Below, one piece after another: positions 17,120 through 25,565 of a stretch of 64,000 nt of DNA. Position numbers and translations under genes: made by a program. The stretch is taken from NCBI GenBank assembly GCA_020639255.1, contig JACKGZ010000002.1, positions 310,001 through 374,000 of the forward strand, in the 5' to 3' direction. Origin of the DNA: Phycisphaera sp. (GTDB lineage Bacteria > Planctomycetota > Phycisphaerae > Phycisphaerales > UBA1924). The notes below the pieces were generated by a model. That model was not told the DNA's origin. It searched no databases and saw nothing but the letters and a program-made list of their open reading frames with translations. The stretch's first letter is position 1; each line of letters opens with the position of its first letter.

Positions 17120-18301
17120 TCAGCGCTCGTCGAGGATGGATCGGCGATTCTCCCAGAGATCGTCGAGTCGCTGACTGGTCTTGGATGGTGGAGGCGACGC
17201 GAGCCGCGAGCCGCAGGCGGTGAGCAGATCGATCATGCCCGCGGCGTCGGCGACGGCGACGTGTTCTCGCCCGGGCTTCGGATCTTTGAGTGAGCCGGCC
17301 TGGGCTTCGTCGAGATTCGCCATGTTGTGGTAGTTGCCCAGCGGCAGGCACACGCAGGTCGCGTCGAGACCCGCGTGGCAGAAGACCGTGGCCTCGCACG
17401 CGCCGCCGGCCATGAGTTTGCGTTGCCATTTCCACTTGGGCAGATCGGATTGTTTTTGTGAGGCCGTGGGCGTCGATGGTCCGCCCGCGATGTCCTCGGC
17501 GATGCGAGCGATGTCGTCGGTCAGTCGAGGGCTGAAGATCGTGAGTCGATCGCCGACGCGCACGATTGGGCCGCCACCGATCGGCGCCTCTGGGAACGCG
17601 CGGCTGTTCTCGAGCGCGATGACCTTGGCATCCTTCGGGACTGTGCCGTGGTGCACGACCGCGAGCGCTCCGATGAAGCCGACTTCCTCGGCGCGTGTGA
17701 AGAGGATTCGAACGTCTGCCTTATGCTTGCCTTCGGCTCGCTCGGCGCGGACGCGGTCCATCGCGAGCATCGCGCACGCCGCCGCGGCCAGATCATCGCA
17801 CGCGTGTGTGTAGATGATGCCATTCTCGACCGACGGCTCGGGAAGCAACCAGCGAGCGATGTCGCTGGTTGTGATGTCCTCGGCGGGTTCGTCAAGTTCG
17901 CAGAGATAGTGCTTGTAGGGGCTCTCGGTCGTCGGGTCGGTCTGCTCGGCGATCGTGCCGGGCAAGCGTTTGTCGTCATTGGTGATGACTTCGACACGCG
18001 CGCCAGGGAAGTAATCGTCCATGACGCCGCCGCGGAAGGCGAGTTCGAGAGCGCTCGGTGCGATGACACGCTCGACGACGAAGGCGGGGTGATCGAGGTG
18101 CGCGGTGAAGTAGACCGGCGAGCCGGGGTCCGATGGCTCTCTGATTGAGATAGTCAGATTGCCCGATGCGTCGGTGTCGAGTGTGAGGTCGTCGCGCCGG
18201 TCGACCCAGTCCTTGATGAAAGAAACAACGCGACCCTCACGGCCGGCGGCCGTGGGGATCGCGGTGAGTTCGAGTAAGAATCCGATGTCGGAGTCGGTCA
18301 T
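17120..18301 (-). CDS. M42/M28-like zinc aminopeptidase
   Basis: A 393-residue cytosolic peptidase. Metal-site motifs are in family order: AHLDH (His68, Asp70), HACDDLAA (Asp169/170), TRAEEVGFIGA (catalytic Glu205 and ligand Glu206) and a late GNYHNM histidine. The pattern fits the M42 glutamyl-aminopeptidase/endoglucanase-M group rather than M20. These enzymes remove N-terminal residues from peptides using two metal ions. The start ATG at 18301 is followed directly by an IGFLLELTAIPTAAGRE segment typical of the fold. It ends 3 bases from the end of the AsmA-like gene on the other strand. Confidence 0.8.
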   Translation of the reverse strand: MTDSDIGFLLELTAIPTAAGREGRVVSFIKDWVDRRDDLTLDTDASGNLTISIREPSDPGSPVYFTAHLDHPAFVVERVIAPSALELAFRGGVMDDYFPGARVEVITNDDKRLPGTIAEQTDPTTESPYKHYLCELDEPAEDITTSDIARWLLPEPSVENGIIYTHACDDLAAAACAMLAMDRVRAERAEGKHKADVRILFTRAEEVGFIGALAVVHHGTVPKDAKVIALENSRAFPEAPIGGGPIVRVGDRLTIFSPRLTDDIARIAEDIAGGPSTPTASQKQSDLPKWKWQRKLMAGGACEATVFCHAGLDATCVCLPLGNYHNMANLDEAQAGSLKDPKPGREHVAVADAAGMIDLLTACGSRLASPPPSKTSQRLDDLWENRRSILDER

Positions 18302-18325
18302 GCCTGATGATATGGCCGACGGGAC

Positions 18326-19624
18326 TTAGTGGTTGGGCACGGGGTTGTCGCAGTCGATGCGGACGGGCTGGATGCCCCGGTTCTGCCCGAGGAAGTTCAT
18401 GTTGCTCCAGTCGTCGTGGTCTCGCAGGATGTCGCACGTCGAGTCGTAGCAGCCCGAGCCCGAGCCGCAGGTCGTGGTGTTGAGGTTGGAGCAGTTGATG
18501 TTCCGGCTGACGGTGCCGCCGTTGATTGAGCCGTTCTCGTTCCAGTCGATGGGCACGCCGCAGATGCCCGCGGCCTCGCTGAGCGCGTTCTCGTTGAGGT
18601 CGGGGTTGAAGCCGTGGGAGTAGTCCAGGATGCCGTCGCCGAATCCGTCGCAGTTGGTGTCGACGCCCGGGAACTGGTTGGCGTAGTTCATGACAGAGTT
18701 GTAGTTGGGCTTGTAGTTGAGGTTCTCGTCTCCGCCGTGGCGGAGGCCGAAGTTGTGCCCGATCTCGTGCATGAGCGTGTTGGCGACGCCTTCGTCCCAA
18801 TCCCAGTACTGGTAGAGCGTGACGAAGAAGGCGTCGGCATTGATGTACGCGACACCGGACGAGCCGTTGCTCGAGGAGTCATAGCGGTGAGTGAAAACGC
18901 CGTGGTGGAAGTATCCCCATCGGTCGGAGTCCATGTAGTCGTTGTGCCAGTTGTAGCCGAAGATGAGGAACTCTGGGTTGGTGCCGTCGAGGATCTCGGT
19001 GCCGCCGGTGAAGAGTCCGCCCTGGCCGTAGTCGATGATGAAGTCGATGCCGGTCGAGCCGTCGGGGTTGGTCAGGGGCGAGGCGGCGAAGGCGGCCTGC
19101 ACGCGGCTGACCATGCCGGGCCTCGGGCGGTGGGAGTGGAACGAGGTGTCGAACGCGTCCTCGGTCCAGTCGATCTCGACGAAGATCGATTTGCGGTTCG
19201 GGTTGGCGCCCATGGCGGGCAGGTTGACACCGGTCGTGGTGCCGTAGATCTCATCGCCGTCGTCGAGGTTGTCACCGTCGGAGTCGGGGTTGTTGGGGTT
19301 CGTGCCTGTTGCGTAGCCGGCGACGTAGGTTCCGGTGTTGTTCTCGTAGATATTGGGGATGCGATCGCCGTCGGAGTCGGCGAAGTTGCAACCCGCGTTG
19401 TAGTTGGCGACCCAGGCGCTGAAGTCGGCCGGCGTGCACGAGTTGTCGCCGTTCTGATCACACAGAGCCGAAGACGTATTGAACGCGGCGACCCACGAGC
19501 TGAAATCGGCAGGGCTGAGTACGCCGTCGACGTTTGTATCGGCGGGGCATGGGCTGGTTTGGGCATAGATAGATAACGAATAACTGAGAAGCATTACAAA
19601 GATTGTGCACAATTTAAATTTCAT
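18326..19624 (-). CDS. secreted metzincin metalloprotease with N-terminal dockerin-like repeats
   Basis: A 432-residue exported protein. Signal peptide (1-21, ending IYAQ), two dockerin-like repeats with PADFSSWVAAFN and PADFSAWVANYNAGC (about 26-79), Asp-rich thrombospondin-3-like calcium loops (DSDGDRIPN, DSDGDNLDDGDE), then a zinc protease domain with HEIGHNFGLRH (His286, Glu287, His290, His296) and Met-turn SVMNY (Met312). The site is complete, so it is likely active outside the cell. Its GGAG ribosome site overlaps the stop of the upstream paralogue (3-base gap), so the two are translationally coupled. Base composition is typical here, unlike the paralogue. Confidence 0.87.
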   Translation of the reverse strand: MKFKLCTIFVMLLSYSLSIYAQTSPCPADTNVDGVLSPADFSSWVAAFNTSSALCDQNGDNSCTPADFSAWVANYNAGCNFADSDGDRIPNIYENNTGTYVAGYATGTNPNNPDSDGDNLDDGDEIYGTTTGVNLPAMGANPNRKSIFVEIDWTEDAFDTSFHSHRPRPGMVSRVQAAFAASPLTNPDGSTGIDFIIDYGQGGLFTGGTEILDGTNPEFLIFGYNWHNDYMDSDRWGYFHHGVFTHRYDSSSNGSSGVAYINADAFFVTLYQYWDWDEGVANTLMHEIGHNFGLRHGGDENLNYKPNYNSVMNYANQFPGVDTNCDGFGDGILDYSHGFNPDLNENALSEAAGICGVPIDWNENGSINGGTVSRNINCSNLNTTTCGSGSGCYDSTCDILRDHDDWSNMNFLGQNRGIQPVRIDCDNPVPNH

Positions 19625-19627
19625 AAA

Positions 19628-21127
19628 TTACTCCAGTACGCAAGTTATTATTTCTGGTGATGACGCACGAGCATGTAGTAATGGAGTTAGACGAATAGCA
19701 CTCCAGTCGTCAAAATCTCGAAACTCCGCCCAGCAAATACCACCAAACGCATAATTTGCACAACAAGAATTGCCACCGGATGTACATGTATTATTCGAAT
19801 TAGTAGGAATACTCGGGCACCCAGTCGGACAGGTCTGTCCGCAAGGCAAATACGATGTTCCACTGCCGCAAGGCACTGTAATATCATATGGATACGGCAT
19901 ATCAAGTATGCCGTTCTGATTCCAATCTAAATAATTAGATGAACCTAATGCCCCGCCGTATAAATCGACACTCTCGTCAATAGAATCGGAAAAGATAACC
20001 GGCCGAATACCAACTGAGTAATCTAACACTAAATCAGGCATTTCGTCTCCTGGACCGCCATCACCATCTACATCCAGGCCGGTTGCAAATCTATAGTTCA
20101 TAATTGAATTATAATTGGGTTTGAAATTAATATCCTCAAATCCTCCGTGTCGTAAACCCATGCAGTGCCCAAGTTCGTGAGCAAGGTAGTAGCTATAGCC
20201 GAATGTAGGATTTGTAGGGGGTGTTTGCCTAATCGCAAGGGTGTCCCCATTCAGCTCTCCTTGACCCGTTCCTCCACCCGTTAGGCTACGATCTGTATAT
20301 AGACAGTAATAGAAGTATCCTACGCGATTAGAATCTAAGTTAATAGATTGAATTTGAGTGCTAATTTGATTCAGACTAATTGGAGAAGTGTGAGCGGACG
20401 AAACTCGATTGCCTCCTGAATATAGCCCGCCTTGGCCCATGTCAATATGAACTACGATTCCATCGACTCCGTCAGGATTTGACAGCGGTGCATTTGAGAA
20501 CATATCTTCCAAGATATCAAAGTAACCCACCGGTGGTTGATACGCGTCTGGATTTGACCCGGATAACGGTTCGTGCCAGTCAAGTTCAATAAATATGTCT
20601 TTGTGTAGTGGATTGGCACCTAATCCGGGAAGATCGAGCCCGGAAGAAGTTCCAAGAACTTCATCCCCATCATCAATCGTATCTCCATCTGTATCATCAA
20701 TATTCGGGTCCGTCCCTGTGTGCGTCAAATCAAAATACACATAAGTTCGCGTTTCCACAAAATCGGATAGCCCATCGCCGTCGCTGTCTGGATTCATTGG
20801 ATCCGTGCCGGTCATGTAATTCGCAACCCATGTGCCGCCGTTGTTTTCGTAAATTGAAATGATTCCGTCTGAGTCGTGGTCTGTGGTGTCACACCCCGCG
20901 TTGTAGTTCGCGATGAAGGCCGACCAATCGGCGGGAGTGACTTGCCCATCGCTGTTCTGGTCCGCGGCTTCGTCCATTGCGTTGTAGGCGGCCACCCAAG
21001 ACGACTGGTCTGCGGGATCAACCGAGCCGTCCTTGTTAACATCCGCTTTGCAAGGGTCTTGTGAATACGCAGGGGCAATAGCCAGGAGAGAACTGCTCAG
21101 AATTGCACACGACAGCATTCGGTTCAT
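19628..21127 (-). CDS. secreted metzincin metalloprotease, AT-rich paralogue
   Basis: A 499-residue paralogue of the next gene. Signal peptide (1-22), dockerin-like repeats (PADQSSWVAAYN, PADWSAFIANYNAGC), calcium loops, then HELGHCMGLRH (His317, Glu318, His321, His327) with Met-turn SIMNY (Met343). Residues 1 to about 105 have the local high GC, while the catalytic part (about 19630-20800) is clearly AT-rich with A/T-ending codons. This suggests that a native secretion/dockerin module was joined to a catalytic region of other origin, or strong relaxation. A hairpin over the ribosome site (21135-21156) may restrict translation. First gene of a two-gene operon. Confidence 0.87.
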   Translation of the reverse strand: MNRMLSCAILSSSLLAIAPAYSQDPCKADVNKDGSVDPADQSSWVAAYNAMDEAADQNSDGQVTPADWSAFIANYNAGCDTTDHDSDGIISIYENNGGTWVANYMTGTDPMNPDSDGDGLSDFVETRTYVYFDLTHTGTDPNIDDTDGDTIDDGDEVLGTSSGLDLPGLGANPLHKDIFIELDWHEPLSGSNPDAYQPPVGYFDILEDMFSNAPLSNPDGVDGIVVHIDMGQGGLYSGGNRVSSAHTSPISLNQISTQIQSINLDSNRVGYFYYCLYTDRSLTGGGTGQGELNGDTLAIRQTPPTNPTFGYSYYLAHELGHCMGLRHGGFEDINFKPNYNSIMNYRFATGLDVDGDGGPGDEMPDLVLDYSVGIRPVIFSDSIDESVDLYGGALGSSNYLDWNQNGILDMPYPYDITVPCGSGTSYLPCGQTCPTGCPSIPTNSNNTCTSGGNSCCANYAFGGICWAEFRDFDDWSAIRLTPLLHARASSPEIITCVLE

Positions 21128-21134
21128 CAGATTG

Positions 21135-21156
21135 TCTCCATTGAGTTCAATGGAGA
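21135..21156 (-). promoter_or_regulatory. perfect inverted repeat overlapping the ribosome site of the AT-rich metalloprotease
   Basis: TCTCCATTGA (21135-21144) and TCAATGGAGA (21147-21156) are a perfect 10-bp inverted repeat with a 2-base gap. On the coding (minus) strand the second arm contains the AATGGAGA ribosome site, about eight bases from the ATG at 21127. The RNA hairpin would hide that site; as DNA it could be an operator. Confidence 0.5.
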
Positions 21157-21182
21157 TTACCTGAAGGATCTAGATGCCGCAA

Positions 21183-22907
21183 TTATCTTCTTCCCGATTT
21201 GATGCGTCCGCCGAGCATTTTGGGCGGGCGTTTGGAGGGCACGACGCCGCCGGGGAATTTGTTCTCGGTGACCTCGGTCTTGGGCGGGGCCTCGGACGAG
21301 TTGTACCGGCTGCGCTGCATGGCGGCCTCGAGCTGGCGCTCGCGGGCGAGTTGCTGCTCGCGGTAGTTCTCGGGGACAGGGCCCGGTTCGAAATCCGGGT
21401 ATTCCTGGATCGGGATCTCGGAGTTGATGTGGTTCTCGATCGCGGTGAGCAGCGGGCCCTGCTCGGGTGTGACGAACGACCACGCGACGCCGCCCGCGCC
21501 GGCGCGCGCGGTGCGCCCGATGCGGTGGACGTAGAGCTCGATGTCCTCGGGCAGGTCGTAGTTGATGACGTGCGTGATGTTCTCGACGTCGATGCCGCGG
21601 GCCGCGAGGTCGGATGCAATCAGCACCGAGAGCTTGCCCGAGCGCAGTCGTTCCATGACGGCGTTGCGCTTGCCCTGGCCGAGGTCGGCGTGGATCGCGT
21701 GCGCCTCGATGCCCTCGCCGTTGAGCATGCGGGCGAGCTCGTCGACGACGCGCTTGAGCCGACAGAAGACAAGCGTGAGCGTCGGCTCCTCGTGCGTGAG
21801 CAGGTGCCTGAGGAGCTTCTTCTTGTCCCAGGGCTGAACGGTGAGGTAGAACTGCTTGACGAGACTGGCCGTCAATGAGCCGGCGCTCGTGACGATCTTC
21901 TCGGGGTTCTTCATGTAGCTGCGCGCGAGCTTCTCGATCTCGTCGGAGAGGGTCGCGGAGACGAAAACGGTCTGACGGTCCTTGGGGCAGAGACTCAGGA
22001 TGTGCTTGATGTCCTGGCGGAAGCCGACATCGAGCATCCGGTCGACCTCGTCGAGGATGACGAACTTGAAGTTTTTGAAGCTGAGGTAGCCGCGGCGCTG
22101 CATGTCCATGATGCGCCCGGGTGTGCCGACGATGATCTCGGCGCCCTTGTTGAGCTTGTCGGCCTGCGTCGTGATCTTCTGGCCGCCGTAGACCGGGATG
22201 GATCGGATGTGCGTCTTGAAGCCGAGCTCCTCAAGTTCCTTGTGGATCTGGATAGCCAGCTCGCGCGTGGGCGCGAGGACGAGCGCCTGGAAGTCCTCGC
22301 CCGGTGTCACCTCGGCGAGCAGCGGGAGACCGAAGGCGGCGGTCTTGCCTGTGCCGGTCTTGGCCTGCCCGATGACGTCCCTGCCGGCGATGATGGGCGG
22401 GATGATCTGCGACTGGATGTGCGTCGGGCTGGTGAACTTGAGCGCAGCGAGCTGCTCAAGGAGTTCGGTCGGGAGGCCGAGGTCGGCGAACGACTTGTTC
22501 TGATCGAAGATGTCGGCGTTGGAAGTATCGCGCGCCGATCGGACGCGGGTTACCTTGGCGTCTTCGGAGGTGGACTCGGGTCGACCGTCGGCCGATCGGC
22601 TCTCGTCGTTGCCGCGTCCCTTGCCGCCGCGACGACGGCGCGATTTTTTACGGGGTTTGGAGTCGCCATCGCTTTCGACCGAGTCGGTGTCTGTCGTAGC
22701 GGCGAGATCACGACCCCGTCGCGGCTTGGGCAAGCTGTCCGAAGACGATTCCGAATCGGAACCGGAATTGGATTGGCTCTCTGTCGACGTAGACCCATCG
22801 CCGGTCGGCTTGCGTCCGCGTCGGCGCCGCCGCTTCTTCTTGTTGGCTTCGGTTGAATCGGCTGCGGGCTGGCCGGTCTGGGCCTGATCGGGGTTCTCTT
22901 CGGGCAT
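21183..22907 (-). CDS. DEAD-box ATP-dependent RNA helicase
   Basis: A 574-residue helicase of the RhlE/DeaD group, which unwinds RNA in ribosome assembly or mRNA decay. A basic, disordered N-terminal extension of about 130 residues (KKKRRRRRGRKPTG and RKKSRRRRGGKGRG) precedes the core. Motifs: Q motif (about 157-168), Walker A AKTGTGKT (182-189), PTRELA (213-218), DEVD in place of DEAD (286-289), SAT (317-319) and HRIGRTARAG near residue 477. Both RecA lobes are complete. The charged N-terminus is likely RNA-binding. Starts at ATG 22907; no obvious operon partner. Confidence 0.92.
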   Translation of the reverse strand: MPEENPDQAQTGQPAADSTEANKKKRRRRRGRKPTGDGSTSTESQSNSGSDSESSSDSLPKPRRGRDLAATTDTDSVESDGDSKPRKKSRRRRGGKGRGNDESRSADGRPESTSEDAKVTRVRSARDTSNADIFDQNKSFADLGLPTELLEQLAALKFTSPTHIQSQIIPPIIAGRDVIGQAKTGTGKTAAFGLPLLAEVTPGEDFQALVLAPTRELAIQIHKELEELGFKTHIRSIPVYGGQKITTQADKLNKGAEIIVGTPGRIMDMQRRGYLSFKNFKFVILDEVDRMLDVGFRQDIKHILSLCPKDRQTVFVSATLSDEIEKLARSYMKNPEKIVTSAGSLTASLVKQFYLTVQPWDKKKLLRHLLTHEEPTLTLVFCRLKRVVDELARMLNGEGIEAHAIHADLGQGKRNAVMERLRSGKLSVLIASDLAARGIDVENITHVINYDLPEDIELYVHRIGRTARAGAGGVAWSFVTPEQGPLLTAIENHINSEIPIQEYPDFEPGPVPENYREQQLARERQLEAAMQRSRYNSSEAPPKTEVTENKFPGGVVPSKRPPKMLGGRIKSGRR

Positions 22908-22940
22908 TTCAGTTCCAAGTGCCTGAGTAGGCGGCTGTTA

Positions 22941-22974
22941 CGGGAAGGGTGGCCCGGGCGTTTGATCCTTCCCG
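22941..22974 (-). other. inverted repeat between glycosyltransferase and helicase genes
   Basis: CGGGAAGG (22941-22948) and CCTTCCCG (22967-22974) pair over an 18-base loop that is itself GC-rich. No T run follows on either strand, so this could be a weak terminator of the glycosyltransferase gene or a 5' leader structure of the helicase mRNA. Confidence 0.3.
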
Positions 22975-23007
22975 GCCCAAATCAACATCTGCGACGATCG
23001 TAGCGCC

Positions 23008-23781
23008 CTAGCGGGCTTGCGTCGTTTCACCCGTTTGGGCGAGGCGGAACATCGCCTGGTGCTTCAGGCGTGAAGCTCTGGCGGTCGCGTGGGCAGCCCG
23101 GAGACCGGGGATGCCGTCGAGGAAGGCCTGTCGCATCAGGAACTGCTTGAGGAAAGCCGCTGCAGGGCTCGTCAGGAGCTTGAATCGGCTGGGCTTGCGC
23201 CCCTCGGCGAGCATGGAGCGGGCCATCGTCTCGGCGTGCCGCCCCTGCTTGGCGAGAAACTCGGGCCAGGTGCTGATCGAGTCGTGGCGAAGATCGCCCT
23301 GGATCATGTGGACCGATCCATCGGGGTTGATGGGAACGAGGTGGTCATGCGGATCGAGGCCCGCCCAGCGGTAGTGTCCCCGGAGGACGAGACGGAGGCG
23401 CCACTCGGGCTGCCAGGCGTGGTTCAAGGGCTTGTCGTTGACGTAGACCTTGCGGTTGACCAGAAACCCGGTGTGTTTGCCGGGGTTGGTGAGGGCCGAT
23501 TCGATCGAGCGGATCAGCTCGGGCAAGGGTGATTCGTCCGAGTCGAGCGCCAGCACCCAATCGCCCTGGCAGTGGTCGAGCGCAAGTTGCTTGGTTTTGA
23601 CGTAGCCGAGCCAGGGCGACTCGATGACCCGGGCGCCCGCTTCTCGGAGCATGTCGAGTGTGGCGTCGGTCGAGCCGGAGTCGACCGCGACGATCTCGTC
23701 CGCGAGGCCTTGGACCGAGTCCAGCGTCCGGCCGATCGTGTCGGCGGAGTTCTTGCAGACGATGGAGACGGACAGACGCAT
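23008..23781 (-). CDS. glycosyltransferase family 2 (LPS core type)
   Basis: A 257-residue GT-A glycosyltransferase. It opens with LSVSIVCKNSADTIGRTLDS, has the nucleotide-binding VAVDSGSTD segment (32-39) and the metal-binding LALDSDESP (Asp80, Asp82). The order and length match WaaE/KdtX-like beta-glucosyltransferases that modify the lipopolysaccharide inner core. The C-terminal segment around FLKQFLMRQAFLDGIPG is typical of the same group. It is divergent from the LPS-kinase-like gene with a gap of about 60 bases, consistent with a small envelope-sugar locus. Substrate is not determinable from sequence. Confidence 0.85.
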   Translation of the reverse strand: MRLSVSIVCKNSADTIGRTLDSVQGLADEIVAVDSGSTDATLDMLREAGARVIESPWLGYVKTKQLALDHCQGDWVLALDSDESPLPELIRSIESALTNPGKHTGFLVNRKVYVNDKPLNHAWQPEWRLRLVLRGHYRWAGLDPHDHLVPINPDGSVHMIQGDLRHDSISTWPEFLAKQGRHAETMARSMLAEGRKPSRFKLLTSPAAAFLKQFLMRQAFLDGIPGLRAAHATARASRLKHQAMFRLAQTGETTQAR

Positions 23782-23840
23782 GAGATGATGGTAGAAGACG
23801 GGCGGGGTGTGTGCGGGGGCGAGCGGAGCTAGGCTGGGGT

Positions 23841-24629
23841 GTGGACCGGAATGTGCGCATCTGGCAGCTGGGCGTTGGCGAGGAGCGAGGGCTCTGGGAG
23901 CGCCGCCTCGCGTCGATGTTCTGGTCGGGTGGCGAGTTGGTTAAACGCGACAGCCGCGGGCGCGAGGTCTGGCGGGCCAACGCCGACGCCGGGGATTTGG
24001 CGGTCAAGGCGCGCCCGCTATTGGGGATTCGCGAGCGAGTGCGGTTTTGGTTCGGCGCGACGGACCTCGGGCGCTCGGTGCTCGGGGCGGCCTTGCTCTC
24101 GGCTCGCGGGTTCGAGACGCCGAGGGTTCGGGTGCTCGGGATCGTGCGCACGGAGTCGGGCTGGCTGGAGGTGCTCGTCACGGACTGGGTCGATGGTGAG
24201 ACGCTTCTCTCGGCTTGGGCGGAGGCCGATGAGCGCGAACGGCTTGCGCTCGCGCGGCGCGCAGGTGAGCATGTCGGGCGGCTGGCATCGAGCGGGGTGT
24301 TCAATCGGGATGCGAAGCCGTCGAATGTGGTGCTGAGGGAAGACGGCGGTTTCGAGATGGTCGACGTCGGGGGCGTCCGGCTTTCTGGAAATGATCCGGC
24401 GCGCGAGCTGGCGCGGATGATCGGAGCGCAGGGCTTCGAGCCGACGGGCGTGGGGCACGGGGCGAATGCTGGGCAGGTGGCCGCGTGCGTGCGCGCGGCG
24501 ATGCGGGGCTCCAAGAAGGGTTCGGGGCCTGATCGGCGCACGCGTGGGCGCGTGATCGCGATGCTTCGGCGTGAGATTCTGGAGCACGGCGATCCTGCTC
24601 CGGAGGACGATCCGTTGCGCAAGGCATGA
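23841..24629 (+). CDS. lipopolysaccharide kinase-like (WaaP/InaA family) protein
   Basis: A 262-residue protein-kinase-fold enzyme resembling Kdo/heptose kinases. Catalytic loop NRDAKPSN (about 155-162) replaces HRDLKPEN, and DVGGVR (175-180) stands where DFG is expected; a likely ATP-binding Lys is at about 56 (LAVKAR). The usual C-lobe of eukaryotic-type kinases is missing, as in the WaaP/InaA group, which phosphorylates inner-core sugars. GTG at 23841 is preferred; an earlier GTG at 23811 is also open. It is divergent from a GT2 enzyme and 21 bases upstream of a methyltransferase. Confidence 0.72.
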   Translation: MDRNVRIWQLGVGEERGLWERRLASMFWSGGELVKRDSRGREVWRANADAGDLAVKARPLLGIRERVRFWFGATDLGRSVLGAALLSARGFETPRVRVLGIVRTESGWLEVLVTDWVDGETLLSAWAEADERERLALARRAGEHVGRLASSGVFNRDAKPSNVVLREDGGFEMVDVGGVRLSGNDPARELARMIGAQGFEPTGVGHGANAGQVAACVRAAMRGSKKGSGPDRRTRGRVIAMLRREILEHGDPAPEDDPLRKA

Positions 24630-24650
24630 GAATGCGCTAGGCTGTTGGCG

Positions 24651-25508
24651 ATGTCGCGCGCGCGTTCCGAATCTGATCCCTTCGATGCGTTCGGACCGGT
24701 AAGCCCGGATCGACCTCTGGAGAAGGTGTGGATCCCGCGTGACAAGCCGGGCTTCTTGCCCGGGCCGGTGGGCGAGGCGCACCACCCGGAGAAGTGGGAC
24801 TGGCCCGCGTGGCTCAGTGGTTCGGATGCGGCGTGGCTTCGCACGCTTGAGAGGCTCTACGCACTGCCCGCGGCGTTCCCGGCGGCGATGAGCCCGGAGA
24901 CGGGGCTCTTGCTGTTCTCGCTTGTGCGCAATATCCGCCCGAGAACTGTGATCGAGGTCGGTTCGTTCATCGGTGTGAGCACGATCTGGATGGCGGCGGC
25001 GCTCGAAGAGATCGGCGACGCGTACGCGCAGTCGGGCGACGAGGCCGAGCGCGTGGGGGCGCTGGTTTCGATCGACACGTTCGAGCCTCTGCCCGAGACG
25101 CAGTGGCGCAAGGCGAGCGTCGGGGGCGATCGACAGGAGCTCGTGCGATCGCACGTCGAAGAGGCGGGGCTTTCGCACCGGGTGCATCTGGAGAAGGGGA
25201 TCAGCTGGGAGGTGCTTCCCAGGATCCGGCCGCAGCTGCGCGAGACGGGGGGCGTGCAGCTGGCGCTGCTCGACGGGGATCACTCGGCGGAGGGGTTGCG
25301 GAAGGATCTGATCGCGCTCGAGCCTGTGCTTGAAACGGGCGGGTATGTGATCGTGCACGACACGATCCCCGAGCGTTGCGGCGGGCACGTGGGAGGCAGG
25401 CACCTGCTCGATCACATCAACAGCTTCGCGGCGGGTTTGTACGAGTCGGTTGAGGTGTATCTGTCGCCGATGAATTACGGGATCGGGTTGTTTCGGAGGA
25501 TGGGGTAA
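24651..25508 (+). CDS. class I SAM-dependent methyltransferase (CmcI/O-methyltransferase-like)
   Basis: A 285-residue enzyme with the Rossmann motif I TVIEVGSFIGVSTIW, acidic loop VSIDTFEPL, and the post-II/III region LALLDGDHSAEGLRKDL and YVIVHDTIPE. This arrangement is typical of Methyltransf_24/CmcI-like O-methyltransferases that act on sugars or small molecules. Start ATG at 24651, two codons after a possible TTG. It lies 21 bases after the LPS-kinase-like gene and probably belongs to the same transcript, suggesting a sugar or polysaccharide substrate; that is inference. Confidence 0.78.
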   Translation: MSRARSESDPFDAFGPVSPDRPLEKVWIPRDKPGFLPGPVGEAHHPEKWDWPAWLSGSDAAWLRTLERLYALPAAFPAAMSPETGLLLFSLVRNIRPRTVIEVGSFIGVSTIWMAAALEEIGDAYAQSGDEAERVGALVSIDTFEPLPETQWRKASVGGDRQELVRSHVEEAGLSHRVHLEKGISWEVLPRIRPQLRETGGVQLALLDGDHSAEGLRKDLIALEPVLETGGYVIVHDTIPERCGGHVGGRHLLDHINSFAAGLYESVEVYLSPMNYGIGLFRRMG

Positions 25509-25518
25509 GAGGGGAAGG

Positions 25519-25558
25519 CCCCTCACCCCGGCCCTCTCCCCAGATGGGAGAGGGAGGG
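25519..25558 (+). repeat. CCCCTCACCCC palindromic repeat, copy 1
   Basis: CCCCTCACCCC is followed by CCCTCTCCC (25532-25540) pairing with GGGAGAGGG (25546-25554). It fills most of the gap before the DNA methyltransferase and its right arm supplies the GGGAGAGGGAGGG ribosome site for that gene. A related copy lies inside the phosphohexomutase gene (49461-49500). This repeat type is spread over many bacterial genomes. Confidence 0.8.
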
Positions 25559-25565
25559 AATACGC

